DNA of 64,000 nt from Rosa chinensis. Lineage: Eukaryota > Streptophyta > Magnoliopsida > Rosales > Rosaceae. The notes under the pieces were generated by a model. The model saw only the letters and a program-made list of their open reading frames with translations, was not told the origin of the DNA and did no database searches. Of the stretch, positions 32,191-42,551 are shown piece after piece. How positions within the stretch are numbered: position 1 is the first letter of the stretch; each line of letters begins with the position of its first letter. The stretch lies in assembly GCF_002994745.2 (NCBI RefSeq), contig NC_037094.1, positions 69,172,819 to 69,236,818 on the forward strand. The letters run 5' to 3'. Both the position numbers and the translations under genes were made by a program.

Positions 32191-32660
32191 ATAATAGATG
32201 TCTATTGGAGGGCAATAGATGTCTATTGGAGGGCAATAGACGTTTTTAAATTGATGCAATCCCTTCTTTTTTTCTTTAATCAAAGTTTTATCTGTCTAAT
32301 TTTAGGAAGATTAGTTCTCATTTCGGTAACCGAAACGTCTATTGGGGGGCAATAGACGTTTTAAATTGACGTAATCTTCTCATTTTTTTTCTTTAATCAA
32401 AATTTATTTGTCTAAATTTAGGGAGATTAGTTCTCATTTCGGTAATCGAAACGTCTATTAGGGGGCAATAAACGTCTATTGGGGGGCAATACATGACTGA
32501 TAGTCGTCTATTGCGGGGCAATACATGGCTGATAGTCGTCTATTGGGGGTCAATAAACGTCTATTAGGGGGCAATAGACTATTGGGGCAATAGACGTCTA
32601 TTGGGGGGCAATATACGTCTAATAGAGGGGCAATAGATGTCTATTGGGGGCAAAAAAACT
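32190..32660. repeat. Array of AATAGACGTCTATTG palindromes (copy B)
   Basis: About fourteen units of CTATTGGGGGGCAATAGACGT type, broken by two copies of an AT-rich spacer (CAAAGTTTTATCTGTCTAAT at about 32281 and again at about 32397). It is the longest and best preserved array of the family here. Confidence 0.9.
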
Positions 32661-32822
32661 TTCCGGTGAGATTTTCAGCAAATTCCGGTGGGCGGCAGCA
32701 GCTGACCAGATTCCGACGACCGGTGACCGGATTCCGGCGAAAGTTGGCCGGAATCCGGCGACCGGTGACTGGATTCTGGCGGCCGGTGACGGGCTCCGGC
32801 GAAGTCTCCTATAGTTTCTCTT

Positions 32823-32868
<46 letters not shown>

Positions 32869-33389
32869 AGTAACAAAGGGGTGAGGGGTAAAATTGTATT
32901 AAAAAAAATTAAAAAAAAAAAAAAATCTTAATGGGGTATTAGGGAAGACTCCCTTAGAGTGTATTGGGTAAAAGGGAATTAAAAAAACTTAATGGGGTAA
33001 GTGGGAAAAAAATCCCTAAAAATGGGGTAAATGGACAAAACCCCTTAATATAATGGAATACTAGTCTGCAATCACATACTTTGCATGTGTGAGAAAAATT
33101 TTAATTGTAAAAAAAAAAAAAAAGGTTATCTGCAAAAGAAAAAGATTCAAGAGTTAATTACATATAAATGCATATTTAAATGTTTTTTTAGTCATAAAGC
33201 CACCAACTATTTTTTTCCCTCATAAAGCCATTAAATTAAAAATGGTGTTATATTTTGGATATAAAAACTAATATATTTACATAAATGCCACTAGAGTAAA
33301 AAGTCAACAACATTCTCTCTCTCCTCTCCGGTAAGGTCTCCGGTCAACTCCGGCCGACCTTCGGCGGGTCTCCGGTCGATCTCCGGCAA

Positions 33390-34030
33390 ACTCCGATGAC
33401 CACAAAAACTACTGCCACTAACACCAAAAGCTACTGTGGCTAGCAACAAAAGTTACTCTGATGAAATTTCCGGCAACCTCCGGCGAGGTCACAAAAGCTA
33501 CTATCACTAGCAATAAAAGCTACTGTCACTAGCAACAAAAGCTATGCTGGTAAGATTTTCAGCAAAGCCACAAAAGTTACTATTACCATTAACAAAAGCT
33601 ACTGTCACCAACACAAAAAGATACTCTCACCAGAAACAAATGGCTACTATCACCATCACCATTAACAAAAGCTACTATCGAGCAAAACAAAAACTACACT
33701 AACCAACACCAAGACCTACTCTCACAAAAACCAAAAGCTACTACCAAGTAGAAAAAAAGCTACTCTCATAGACTGAGAAAGCTATTCTCAAAGTCTAACA
33801 AAGCTATGAAAATAAAAGCTACTTCCATAGTTTTAAAAATCTACTACCATAGTTGTGAAAATCTATTACAATAAATGTCGAAAGCTACTGTCAATGTGCT
33901 AAAAAGCCATTATAACAAAAACTACTAACATCAGCTTGAAAAGATACTAACAGAGACATAGAAAGCTACTATCACTTTGTTGAAAAACCACTATAACAGT
34001 TATAAAGAGCTACTAACATGAAATCTATCA
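33390..34030. repeat. Degenerate AAAAGCTACT minisatellite
   Basis: About thirty units of 18-26 bases centre on AAAAGCTACT followed by ATCACCAACA-like sequence. Order weakens toward the right end. A weaker echo lies at 34265-34330. It has no coding frame. Confidence 0.85.
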
Positions 34031-34559
34031 AAATGAAACGAACTTGATAAAAACACTCCAAACACTCCAATCAAAACATCAAAACAACTATAAATTTACA
34101 ATATCAAATACTCCAATCAAAACACTTCGATTTCAACCAAACACAACAAGGACTTGATAAAGTAATCCTTCTTAACAGAAAGTTCAGCAATTGGATTCAA
34201 ATTACATAAACCATGCATTGCAAATATAAACAAAATCCAACAATTGAAAACTATTTTCAACCTATCACCAATAGTAAAAGCTACTATCACCAACATTAAA
34301 TGCTATTCTCACCAATACTAAAAACTACTTCATACTGCATTCCTTATCTAGCATTTTCTTTTGTCTCAATTTGCTCTCTTCTTCTCACTTTTACTTCCCG
34401 CATCACATATGAGACTTTGGAGTATTTCAAAACTGCAAGAAAGAACAATGAGAGAAGCTTTAGACAATAAAAAAGAATTGCCAAGATCTCAAAAGCTAAT
34501 GGGTTGATTATCACCTCAGTTTCATCATCCAAAATAAGATCAAAAGCATCATAAGCTCA

Positions 34560-35845
34560 AACTAGTCCACTCAATCCCCCTGGAAGACTAATTGTTTGGC
34601 TCCAGTTTTGTTGCAGCTGGTCAACAGTCTCTTTTCTTGCGCGGGCGTGCCAGCACCGTTCGGGTGCAGTCGTCGGGGGTGTCCCTTGACCTGACTTCTG
34701 TCGAGCAATTGTAGACGAGGAGAGCACCAACCTCGTCGCGGGATTCTTTGTGCCTCGTGGCGAGGACTTTTGCTGAGCTTCTTGAAAATCACAATCGATA
34801 CTCGATGTTGTAGATCGAGCAGAGCGAGAACCACTGGAAAGTGAGGAGAACTTGCTAAAGCGTGACTTTAGCTTGGCTGGTTTGCTAGGGCGTTACCCTT
34901 GCTTGGCTGGTTCTGTAACCGTTGTGGTTGCGGCACTACCGTCGGCTCCCGAGGAGACTAGGACCGAAGTACGTTGGCAGAGGGTTTGGTGGCACTGAAA
35001 GTCGGCTTCTGAGAAGACTAGGACTAGGAGTGTGATCACCGGTAAGAGAAAGAGAAGGAGAGGAGTTGCTCTTAGAGAGGTTGCTCTAGAGAGAACTTAG
35101 ATCATCTTAGAGATGTTTTGATGTTGTGAATGTGTCTTTGTGATGAATTTGTAACCTCTATTTATAGGCTACCATGCCAAAGCAGTTGGCATTAAACAAA
35201 TGATAGTGGAGCATTAATTGGAGATAAGAAATGATGAATTTTGGAGATAAAGAGATAAAGAAGCATAATTGGAGATAAGGAATGATGAATTTTGGAGATA
35301 AGGAAGCACTTTCGGCTCCTTTATTCCTTCAATTATATCTCCATTAAGAATTCATATTTTGACCATGACTTCTTCATAACAAATGTTCCACTATGAGTGT
35401 AGATCATTCTGGTAAAATTTCAGAGCTTTTGGTATAGTGGTTGGGCCATAAACGCTGCTGGACCTCTTACAGGTCCAGTTTTCCAGTTTTGCTTCTGTAG
35501 AAAATTGGGCTGATTGTTTGAAGGCTTTCCACTTGAAACTAGATCTTGCACTCTTCATAAGAAATTATCCTTGGGATGTCTAGTATTAATCTGGAAAGTT
35601 TCAACTTATTTGGATCTTGTTTGGTTAGTCTTCCGCCCCTCTTTCCTTGTTTAGCTCGGTTTCTCCTAGCCGAAGTAAGAAAATGTGCTAAAGTTGACTT
35701 TTCATTTCCATGCTTCCATCATTTCCTTTTCTTACAGCTCGCATAATTCTCCATAGTATGCTTTATTTAGCCTCTAAATAATGTAATTCGAACTTGTCGA
35801 CAATATATAGCTTGAGCCACTGACATTGGCTCAATTTCTCCAACA
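34560..35845 (-). repeat. Possible solo LTR
   Basis: The minus strand begins TGTTGGAGAAATTGAGCC at 35845. It has a TATAAATAGAGG box (35155-35166), then a GC-rich transcribed-type region. The left boundary is not clear and no target duplication was found. It is nested inside the 4-kb MULE. An LTR-like promoter is the best reading, but other repeats are possible. Confidence 0.35.
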
Positions 35846-36377
35846 CATGCCTTGTCAGGCCAAAATGCTCATTTTGGGTCCAAACACTAATTACAAGGCC
35901 CTTGTCATTGACTTAAGCAAAAACTCCCCAAACCTTCATCCCAGGAGATATATTCTGACCATAGGAAAAGCAATTATAAGTACATCAACATCAAAACGCA
36001 TTTCAGCCAAACACAACTCCAATTAGTCCTAAATGAATAAACAAATAAAATGCCAATCATCCAAACACATCATTCCCAAATCTCTGCGGCATTATTCCTA
36101 AATGAATGAGACCAATTTACTTGCTCAAGCAAAGCAGCTGCATCTACCAAATCTCTACCTGAGATTTCCCTTCTAGAATTTCAGTTTGAAAAAATAACAA
36201 AAGGGAAACATTAAACATCATAAACAATGATTATCAACTTGCAATGCAATTATACGAAACCTTAACTTGCAATCATCAATCACAATTGAATTAAACACTA
36301 AACAATTCCTAAAAACTAACGCAAAATCAGAACCCAAAGCCAAAGAGAGAAGTTTACCACATCATTCATGCTCCTCA

Positions 36378-36870
36378 GCTATGAGCTCCCAATCGACATC
36401 AGTCATATCGTCCGACCTGTAGGCCATGACGAAGAGCCAGAGAGACTTTCCGGTTGGGAATTTTCGATTGGAGATGAAGAGGCCGCTGGCCTTGTCGTCG
36501 TTGCCGGAGAATCAGTGCTCGTTTAGGGTTCTGATGCAGGTGAGGTGGAGGAAGAGGCGATGGCGGCGGTGGAGGGCCTCATCGAAGAGCCGGAGACCAT
36601 GACGACTTTGTTGTGTAGAGACGGAGAGGCGGTGAGACTTGAGGAGAGGAAGAGACGGCGAGAGAGTGAAGGCGGCGGTTTGCGGGTTGCACGGAGCATC
36701 CTCCATCGTCAATAACGACGATGAAGAAGGCCTTCCCAGTTGCCACCGTTACGGCCGGGTTCTCCATCTCCTACAACAAATCTAACCCATTCGTGTCGTC
36801 GAATACAAAATCCCAATCGATCTCTCCGATCACGTCAACGCCGCTGTCCAAGAGTTCGGGTCCGTGAAGG
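36378..36870. other. Gene-like pieces inside the 4-kb MULE
   Basis: The minus strand at about 36500-36369 reads LFISNRKFPTGKSLWLFVMA, then VDWELIAEEHE and a stop. The plus strand at about 36783-36858 reads EYKIPIDLSDHVNAAVQEFG. Both look like real protein sequence rather than noise, but I do not recognise the families. They are likely captured host fragments. Confidence 0.3.
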
Positions 36871-36951
36871 CTGGGTTAGATCTAAGAGACGGCGGCGAGG
36901 CTGGTGGTCGCCGGAATCGAAGGCGGAGACCAAGACGTGAAGATCTGTGAT

Positions 36952-37003
<52 letters not shown>

Positions 37004-37208
37004 AACTGTGATCGAGGAGAGGGAGAGCGATCACAGAGATCGATGTATGGCTGATGGACTTTGGGTTTATTAGGTAGAAGGGTAAAATTGTCAAGAATGA
37101 AATAATTTTTGAATGCTGGTGGCCTTATTTGTACAATAAAATTTAAGTGGCCTTATGACTAATATAATTCTCAAAATGACACTTATATGTAATTTTCTAA
37201 AGATTCAA

Positions 37209-37516
37209 TGGGTAGTTATTGCAGAGAGAAAATAGTAAGAGAGAAAAGTGGATGTTGTAGGATCATTTCTTTTCAATTTTTTTAATAAAATATATTTTAT
37301 AATTGTCCTATATACCCTTGTAATTTAATTTATTGTCAAAGTTTTTTAATTTTTCAGGGTTAAATCTGTCAAAATTTTCAGTTTTGGCTAACAAAGCCTC
37401 TTCTCTTAATAATAGTATAGATATACATGCATCCTTTTGGTGTGAAGTTGTGTTGAGAATTATAGGACACTATAAACGTTTTAAAACATATATATATACA
37501 CACACACACACACACA
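37209..37516. other. No gene seen
   Basis: AT-rich spacer between the 4-kb MULE and a foldback element. 37409-37470 repeats a short piece of 10956-11020 (ATACATGCATCCTTTTGGTG). A (CA)n run lies at 37498-37516. Confidence 0.5.
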
Positions 37517-37902
37517 ACTTTGCTCAGGTGTGGATATCCATACCTAAGCAAAAGGTACGGATTTCCATATTTGACCCACTTTTTTATCATATTTTTACAT
37601 CTTAACTGTTCAGTTTTTAGGTCATCTCTACAAATTTTCAGCCGATGATCATTAAGGCATCTAAAACTGCAATTTACTCGAACGAACCGAATCTGTCAAA
37701 CCGGAACCGTTCGTGTTTATAATGGTAAATTGCAATTTTGGATGCCTTAATGATTATCAATTTGGCTGAAAATTTGTAGAGATGATCTATACATTAGGAC
37801 CTAAAAACTGAATGGTTAAGATGTGAAAATATGATTGGAAAGTGGGTGAAAACTGGAAATCCGTTCTTTAGCTTAGGAACGGACGTCCGTAGCCAAGAAG
37901 GG

Positions 37903-37904
<2 letters not shown>
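37517..37904. mobile_element. Foldback (inverted-repeat) MITE
   Basis: Left arm (about 37517-37685) and right arm (about 37721-37904) are diverged reverse complements over most of their length. Examples are CTACAAATTTTCAGCC against GGCTGAAAATTTGTAG and AAACTGCAATTTAC against GTAAATTGCAATTT. The loop is about 35 bases. It lies between a (CA)n and a (TA)n tract, so the exact ends and target duplication are blurred. Confidence 0.75.
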
Positions 37905-37962
<58 letters not shown>

Positions 37963-37980
37963 GCACACACACACACACAT
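37905..37980. repeat. (TA)n(CA)n microsatellite
   Basis: TA repeats at about 37906-37961, then CGCACACACACA to 37978. Confidence 0.93.
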
Positions 37981-38138
37981 ATTTTTGAGAAATAAAACAT
38001 TTATTTTGGTTAAATATTCCATATAGTACTAGTAATTTGTTTTCGTGTAATCATTTAATATGAGCGGAGCACAATATTGCTTTTCTAACATCCTTTCCTA
38101 AGGTTTAGGGTTTTTGTATTAGCACCTTCACACTTGTT

Positions 38139-39712
38139 GTCAATTTTATTTAGTACTCGCAAGTGCATGAATCAATTGTAGAATAGATGTGCAAGTACGA
38201 GGTCATTCCCTCAAGGATTGATTGAGACAATTTTGTTATAACAATGCTAAACTTAAGTGAAACAAACTGATTTTTATGATGTGATTGAGTTTTAAACAGA
38301 AAATTAAAGAAATAAAAACTAACATTAAAGACAATAATGAGCAATGAGATTCTTTAGAGTTTAAGAACAGATTATGAAGATGCTAAAGCACTGAATCCAC
38401 CACTTAATAGTTCTATCCGATTCTCTAGTTGATAACAATTGAATTCCCTAGATTTCATGCTAAAGATTTCCGTACATAAGCCTTATTGATCCCAGACATA
38501 TGCCAAAGTTCCTATGAATTCCAACTTATTGATCCTGTATAGAACTCAAGTAGCCAAACTATAATTTACTCCACTTAATGATCAGGTTCAAGCAAACATG
38601 TTCAATATCATTAAGCACAAAAGAACTAGGAAATCATGCAAACAAGAATATTGACTATGATCAAGCACTTGTATCCTTAATTCACAACTCTTTAATCACA
38701 AGATTGAATTATCTTTTGGCACCCTAGAAAACATCTACTCATTGATCAAGCATCATGTTCTCCAACCAAATAACTCATAAACAAAACCTAGGTCTTATTG
38801 ATCCCAAGCAAAGATTTTGAATAAAAGTTATTTGAAATAGTGATTAAGAGTTTAACATAGAAATAGAAATTCAAAAATTCAATAGCAAACCAACTAAACA
38901 AATAAAATAGTCATACTAGGGGCTTCATCTCAGCCCTAGCTTAGAAGTTTAGCAATCCATAACTATGAAAAGTAGGACTAGAATCAAAGAAAACATGAAA
39001 CAAACAATGGAAGAATTGAGGAACTCGGGTCCAGCGATGGTGAGAGCTTTTCTTCTCCTTGTTCTTTGTGGAATATGTTGCCTCTTGTTTTTCTCTAGAC
39101 ATTCTAGGTTTTCTGTGTTGTATGTTTCTTTCCATTTGTACTTGACTTGGGCTTCTTAAGTCTTCTAGTCCAACTTGGAATAGATTTCTTCTCTTTAAAG
39201 AAACTCAAGGTTATTCTAGTCAACGCAAGAAATTACTCTAAATATGTCAGACACGTTCAGTCTTATTCCATTCGAGTGCTAAGAACAACAAACTTAGGCC
39301 GCACAAGTCAGATTCCCAAAAGATATGCAAAATCTGTCAGAATCTGCCTTCCCGAACTAGGTTCACTTAAATCATCATAACTTCCTCTAGAAGAATGCGA
39401 ATCCACTTCCCTAAAATTCCTCAGAAAGCTAACATCCGTATCTTTCCAATGGTATATGGCTCGCCTGCTACTTCCTTGTGAGAAGGTAAAATTCAATCCT
39501 CAAAGTTGACGCTCAGCAGAGGCAATTCTAGAAGCTCAGGATAGCAAGCATGCTTTCAATCCTGCGTTTGACTTTAAGCTCCAAATCTTTCTTTTCTCCA
39601 ATTTAACCTACAAAACACAAATACAAAGTAAATGACTCAAAAATAACAAGAACTAAGCATAGAATCCTACATTTAAGGGTATAAAAATGTATGAAATTAT
39701 GAACCTATCAAC
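38139..39712. repeat. LTR-like or LARD-like repeat of unknown family
   Basis: It starts TGTCAATTTTATTTAGTACTC with a CGCAAGTGCATGAATC phrase common at the edge of plant long LTR elements, and ends near CCTATCAACACT. CTTGT occurs on both sides, which may be a target duplication if the right end is taken after CAACACT. No coding frame is seen in its 1.57 kb, which fits a solo LTR or a large derivative. The assignment is tentative. 37981-38138 shows nothing. Confidence 0.35.
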
Positions 39713-40996
39713 ACTCTTGTATGTCTTGTTGATTTTATGGCCTGTTTGGCTTCCAAACTTGCGTTGGAGGATGGAAAATTTGGATGTCGTGGATCTCACG
39801 CGAAGTAAAGGTGGATTTGATTACCGTAGATAGTTTTTACTTAGTTAGCAAGTCTCTTCTTGTGAAGTTTTAGATGTCAACGTGTATAGGTAAGATATAA
39901 CGCATTGAAGTGTTACAAATTAGAAATGAGAATATGGTTGTTTTACAATGTAATTTACAATGGCTAGGGAAAATGTTCTTCATATCGGCCCATGGTACTA
40001 CAACACGATGACCTCTTAGACTTGTCTCTTGTTTCTTTTATCTTCAATTATGGTTTGGGTATAACTACACAACTTGCCTTATGGGTTGCGCACATAGAAG
40101 ATTAGGCGTACTGTATAGGGTACGCTTTGGTAGGTTTCTAATGGTGGACAAGGCTAGTGCTTATGTTTGTTTTGCTTAGATGGGAGTTAATCACGATCTC
40201 TTCCTCTTGGGTATGGCATAAACGGGCTTTATGTTGTTGCCTACCTTGGAGGTTGAAGTCAAGTTTGTGTACAAAAAGGTTGTTAAATTTCTCAAAGCTA
40301 CCAGGACTACTTTCACCCCCTCTTTCAACAAGTCCATCTCTTTCCAGACCTCTTCTTGTCTCTCCCAACAAAAAGATGATGCAGACGGGCAATTACAACC
40401 AAAATTCACAATAACCCAAATCACCATCTCAGACATGTCACCAGGACCAAGACCAAGACCAAGACCAAGACCAAGACCTTGACCTCTTCAAACGTAGCCC
40501 TCCATACTCTCAGAAACAGAGTGCCCGGTGACACTGCAGCCAAAAAAAGTGAACCCCTGATTCTCGTTTTCAGTCCAACCCATCTCGTAAAGTAGTGTCG
40601 TGACTCCAACAATTCATTCTACATATAAAGTCCCCATCATTCGAGCAAAAAACAATCCATAATCAAAGAAATGACCGTTAGGCCGAAAATACCTTTATTA
40701 AAGATTTTTCAACTTGATTCATTTTTTTTTCCCAGACTTGATTTCAAAAAACTGAACAGTCATCATAAAATTACTATTTCAAAAGTATTTGAATGGAACA
40801 TCCATCATGTTGTCCTGCATTTGAAAAAAATGTAGTGAATCAGTAATGGCATTAAACTAGTGCATCAGTAATTACAAGCACTTATTCGGATGAACAATCT
40901 CTGGAGACAAACCTACACATTAGAAGAAAGAAAACCCACATTCACAAACTCACTGACCTACACATTAGAAGAAAGAAAAAACCCACACTCACAAAC
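39713..40996. other. Region downstream of the annexin gene; no gene seen
   Basis: Short frames only. A (CCAAGA)n-like hexamer tract lies at about 40441-40486. 40640-40910 is probably downstream flank of the annexin gene. Confidence 0.5.
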
Positions 40997-41003
40997 TCAA
41001 TGA
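40912..41003 (-). repeat. Tandem duplication across the annexin stop codon
   Basis: The unit TGACCTACACATTAGAAGAAAG plus CCCACA-TCACAAACTCA occurs twice in a row. The gene-proximal copy supplies the annexin stop context at 40997. It is about 44 bp with small changes. Confidence 0.8.
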
Positions 41004-41935
41004 CCTAAAAGAGCCAGAAGAAAAGCCCTGAAATTCCCAGAAGTCTCAGACTTTACGGCCTCATTCAAACTCTTACCATACTTCTTCTGGTACTCAATCT
41101 TCACATACATCATATCAATCTCCGCCCTCGTCACCACCACTCTCAACAATGTACTATCATCCGTCCCCAAACCCTTCATCGCTTTGTGCAGTACCCTAGC
41201 AAAGTACCTCCCTGGATGATCAGCACACTCCAGAATCGTCACCAGGCCATGCTCGAAGTTCCCGGAAGTCTCCTTCTTCACCGCTTTTCTCAGTGAATTC
41301 CCATACATGCTCTCATAAGCCGAGCTCACCGCATTCAGATGAGCCCGGCTTCGATTACTAAAAACTTCGATAAATTTCTTCTCATCAGTCCCCAGTCTTT
41401 TCTCTCCGGCCATGTACAGGGATTTCGCGTCGTTCTCCGCCGCTACCCTATCGAATTCGAAGCCCTCGTACCTCTGCGTGGTGACGAAACCCAGCAGGAG
41501 ATTCTTGAGGTCGCCGGAGGTGTAAAGTCCGATGTCGCGTTCCAGATGGGTATTGAAAATCGAGGAGTAGACTTGCTTGAATAGGGCGATCTGGGAGGGG
41601 GTTCGGGAGCAGATGACCTCGGTTGCGGCGCGGTGGTCGGAGCCGGTGAGGGCGTGACGGACGATGGTGGCGTCGCGGGTGGCGGGGTCGGGGGTCCAGA
41701 GGAGGAGGGCTTTCTTGGTATTTCCGCTAAGCTCGGAGGAGAGGCGCTTGGTGAAGTCCTCGGAGTACATGGTACTGTACTCGCGCGCGATTTGGGCGCG
41801 TTGGGCGACGTCGCGGTGGGCGAGGATGTTGATGACGGCGGCGGTGTCGCAGCCGAAGCCCTTGAAGGCTTTGCGGAGGTCGATGGCGTCGGTGCGCGGT
41901 GAGGTCGGGGGTTGGGGTGTGGTTAAAGTCGCCAT
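40997..41935 (-). CDS. Annexin, D5-like
   Basis: 312 residues from MATLTTPQPPTSPRTD. The upstream in-frame Met at 41986 would add 17 residues unlike annexins, so 41935 is preferred. Four annexin repeats are visible: I (LRKAFKGFGCDTAAVINILA), II (TGSDHRAATEVICSRTPSQI), III (EKRLGTDEKKFIEVFSNRSR) and IV (HKAMKGLGTDDSTLLRVVVT). Repeat I has GFGCD and repeat IV GLGTD, the positions of type II calcium sites in plant annexins. It should bind membranes and calcium from the cytosol. The pattern GCDTAAVINILAHR and the LLALLGH end resemble plant annexin D5. No intron interrupts the frame, which is unusual for plant annexins. Length is normal and no damage was seen. Confidence 0.93.
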   Translation of the reverse strand: MATLTTPQPPTSPRTDAIDLRKAFKGFGCDTAAVINILAHRDVAQRAQIAREYSTMYSEDFTKRLSSELSGNTKKALLLWTPDPATRDATIVRHALTGSDHRAATEVICSRTPSQIALFKQVYSSIFNTHLERDIGLYTSGDLKNLLLGFVTTQRYEGFEFDRVAAENDAKSLYMAGEKRLGTDEKKFIEVFSNRSRAHLNAVSSAYESMYGNSLRKAVKKETSGNFEHGLVTILECADHPGRYFARVLHKAMKGLGTDDSTLLRVVVTRAEIDMMYVKIEYQKKYGKSLNEAVKSETSGNFRAFLLALLGH

Positions 41936-42036
41936 TGTTTGTTGCAAAAAATTATCGAATTGATTGTGACAGGGAAATCGTGGCAAGGGGTTTTGAGAAA
42001 CCGATTTGGATTAGGTAGAGGAGTAACGGATCTCTA

Positions 42037-42152
42037 ACGCGTGTGAGTAAAGGAGCCAACCGCTTGACATAAGTGATGAAAAGGACCAAAGCTTTTCTTT
42101 TTCTCGTGTGGGTCAATGGTCAATTTTCATGACGTATAGTGTGGAGCACGTG
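42037..42152 (-). promoter_or_regulatory. Likely annexin promoter elements
   Basis: A perfect G-box CACGTG lies at 42147-42152, about 210 bases upstream of the annexin start. An ACGCGTGT element near 42038 resembles a CGCG-type (CAMTA/ABRE-coupling) site. Both motifs are linked to ABA, light or calcium responses in plants. Their use here is inference. 42153-42388 shows nothing else. Confidence 0.4.
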
Positions 42153-42388
42153 GGATGAAAATGCCCAGTGAGATAGTGACACATCGACTAATTGGTTTAG
42201 GAGAAGGGCAAATAATTTAAAGAAACTGATTGGATTAGTTGCGGGAAATATGCTTTAACCGTTTTTTATTTTTTTTATCTGCTAAATTGTTTATTTTTGA
42301 ACTTAATTAAAGAGGGGCAGTTGTTGTGATTTTGAAAATTTTACATAAAGCCTTATTAGCTGAACTGAAATACAGATATATCATAGGT

Positions 42389-42551
42389 TGTTGTAAATAT
42401 TATTATCTATATGGATGTCCACGTAAATACTCATTAGTTATGTACTTTGATGTAAACTCTACCTCTATATATAGAGGTTAATGAGACTGAATGGGAACAC
42501 TTCTACTTCCTCTCAACTATTTTTTTTCCATCTTCTCCCTACTTTATAACA
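42389..42551 (+). repeat. copia 5' LTR
   Basis: 163 bp. Outside the MULE insertion it is close to 44081-44097 plus 45485-45630. It contains CTATATATAGAGG (TATA box) near 42469. CATTATCAGCAC follows as the probable primer site. Confidence 0.85.

Larger units (their letters stand above)
31291..33044. mobile_element. MULE-like palindrome-array family, copy B (carries a PPR piece)
   Basis: The left end is GGTCCTTGACCCAAAGCCCC and the right end is AATGGACAAAACCCC. The 8-bp target duplication TTAATATA is perfect at 31283-31290 and 33045-33052. The HSP70 copy 1 flank shows the uninterrupted sequence TGTTAATATAG at the matching place. The interior holds CT-rich sequence, the short piece shared with copy C, a PPR fragment, a long palindrome array and a CCGG-rich part. 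Confidence 0.88.
33151..37198. mobile_element. 4-kb MULE with degenerate minisatellite and nested insertion
   Basis: A perfect 10-bp target duplication AAAGATTCAA lies at 33141-33150 and 37199-37208. The ends GAGTTAATTACATATAAATG and (reverse) AGAAAATTACATATAAGTG form a weak inverted repeat, followed on both sides by TAGTCATAA-GCCAC. Contents: a CCGG-rich subterminal part, the AAAAGCTACT array (33390-34030), a probable LTR (34560-35845), gene-like pieces (36378-36500 minus, 36720-36870 plus) and a GA microsatellite (about 36955-36994). No transposase was seen. Confidence 0.78.

Noticed and set aside
34571..34834. 87-codon minus-strand frame
   Set aside because: It falls in the GC-rich transcribed part of the LTR-like repeat and has no recognisable domain.
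41339..41963. Several plus-strand frames over the annexin gene
   Set aside because: They are shadows in the GC-rich antisense of the annexin coding sequence.
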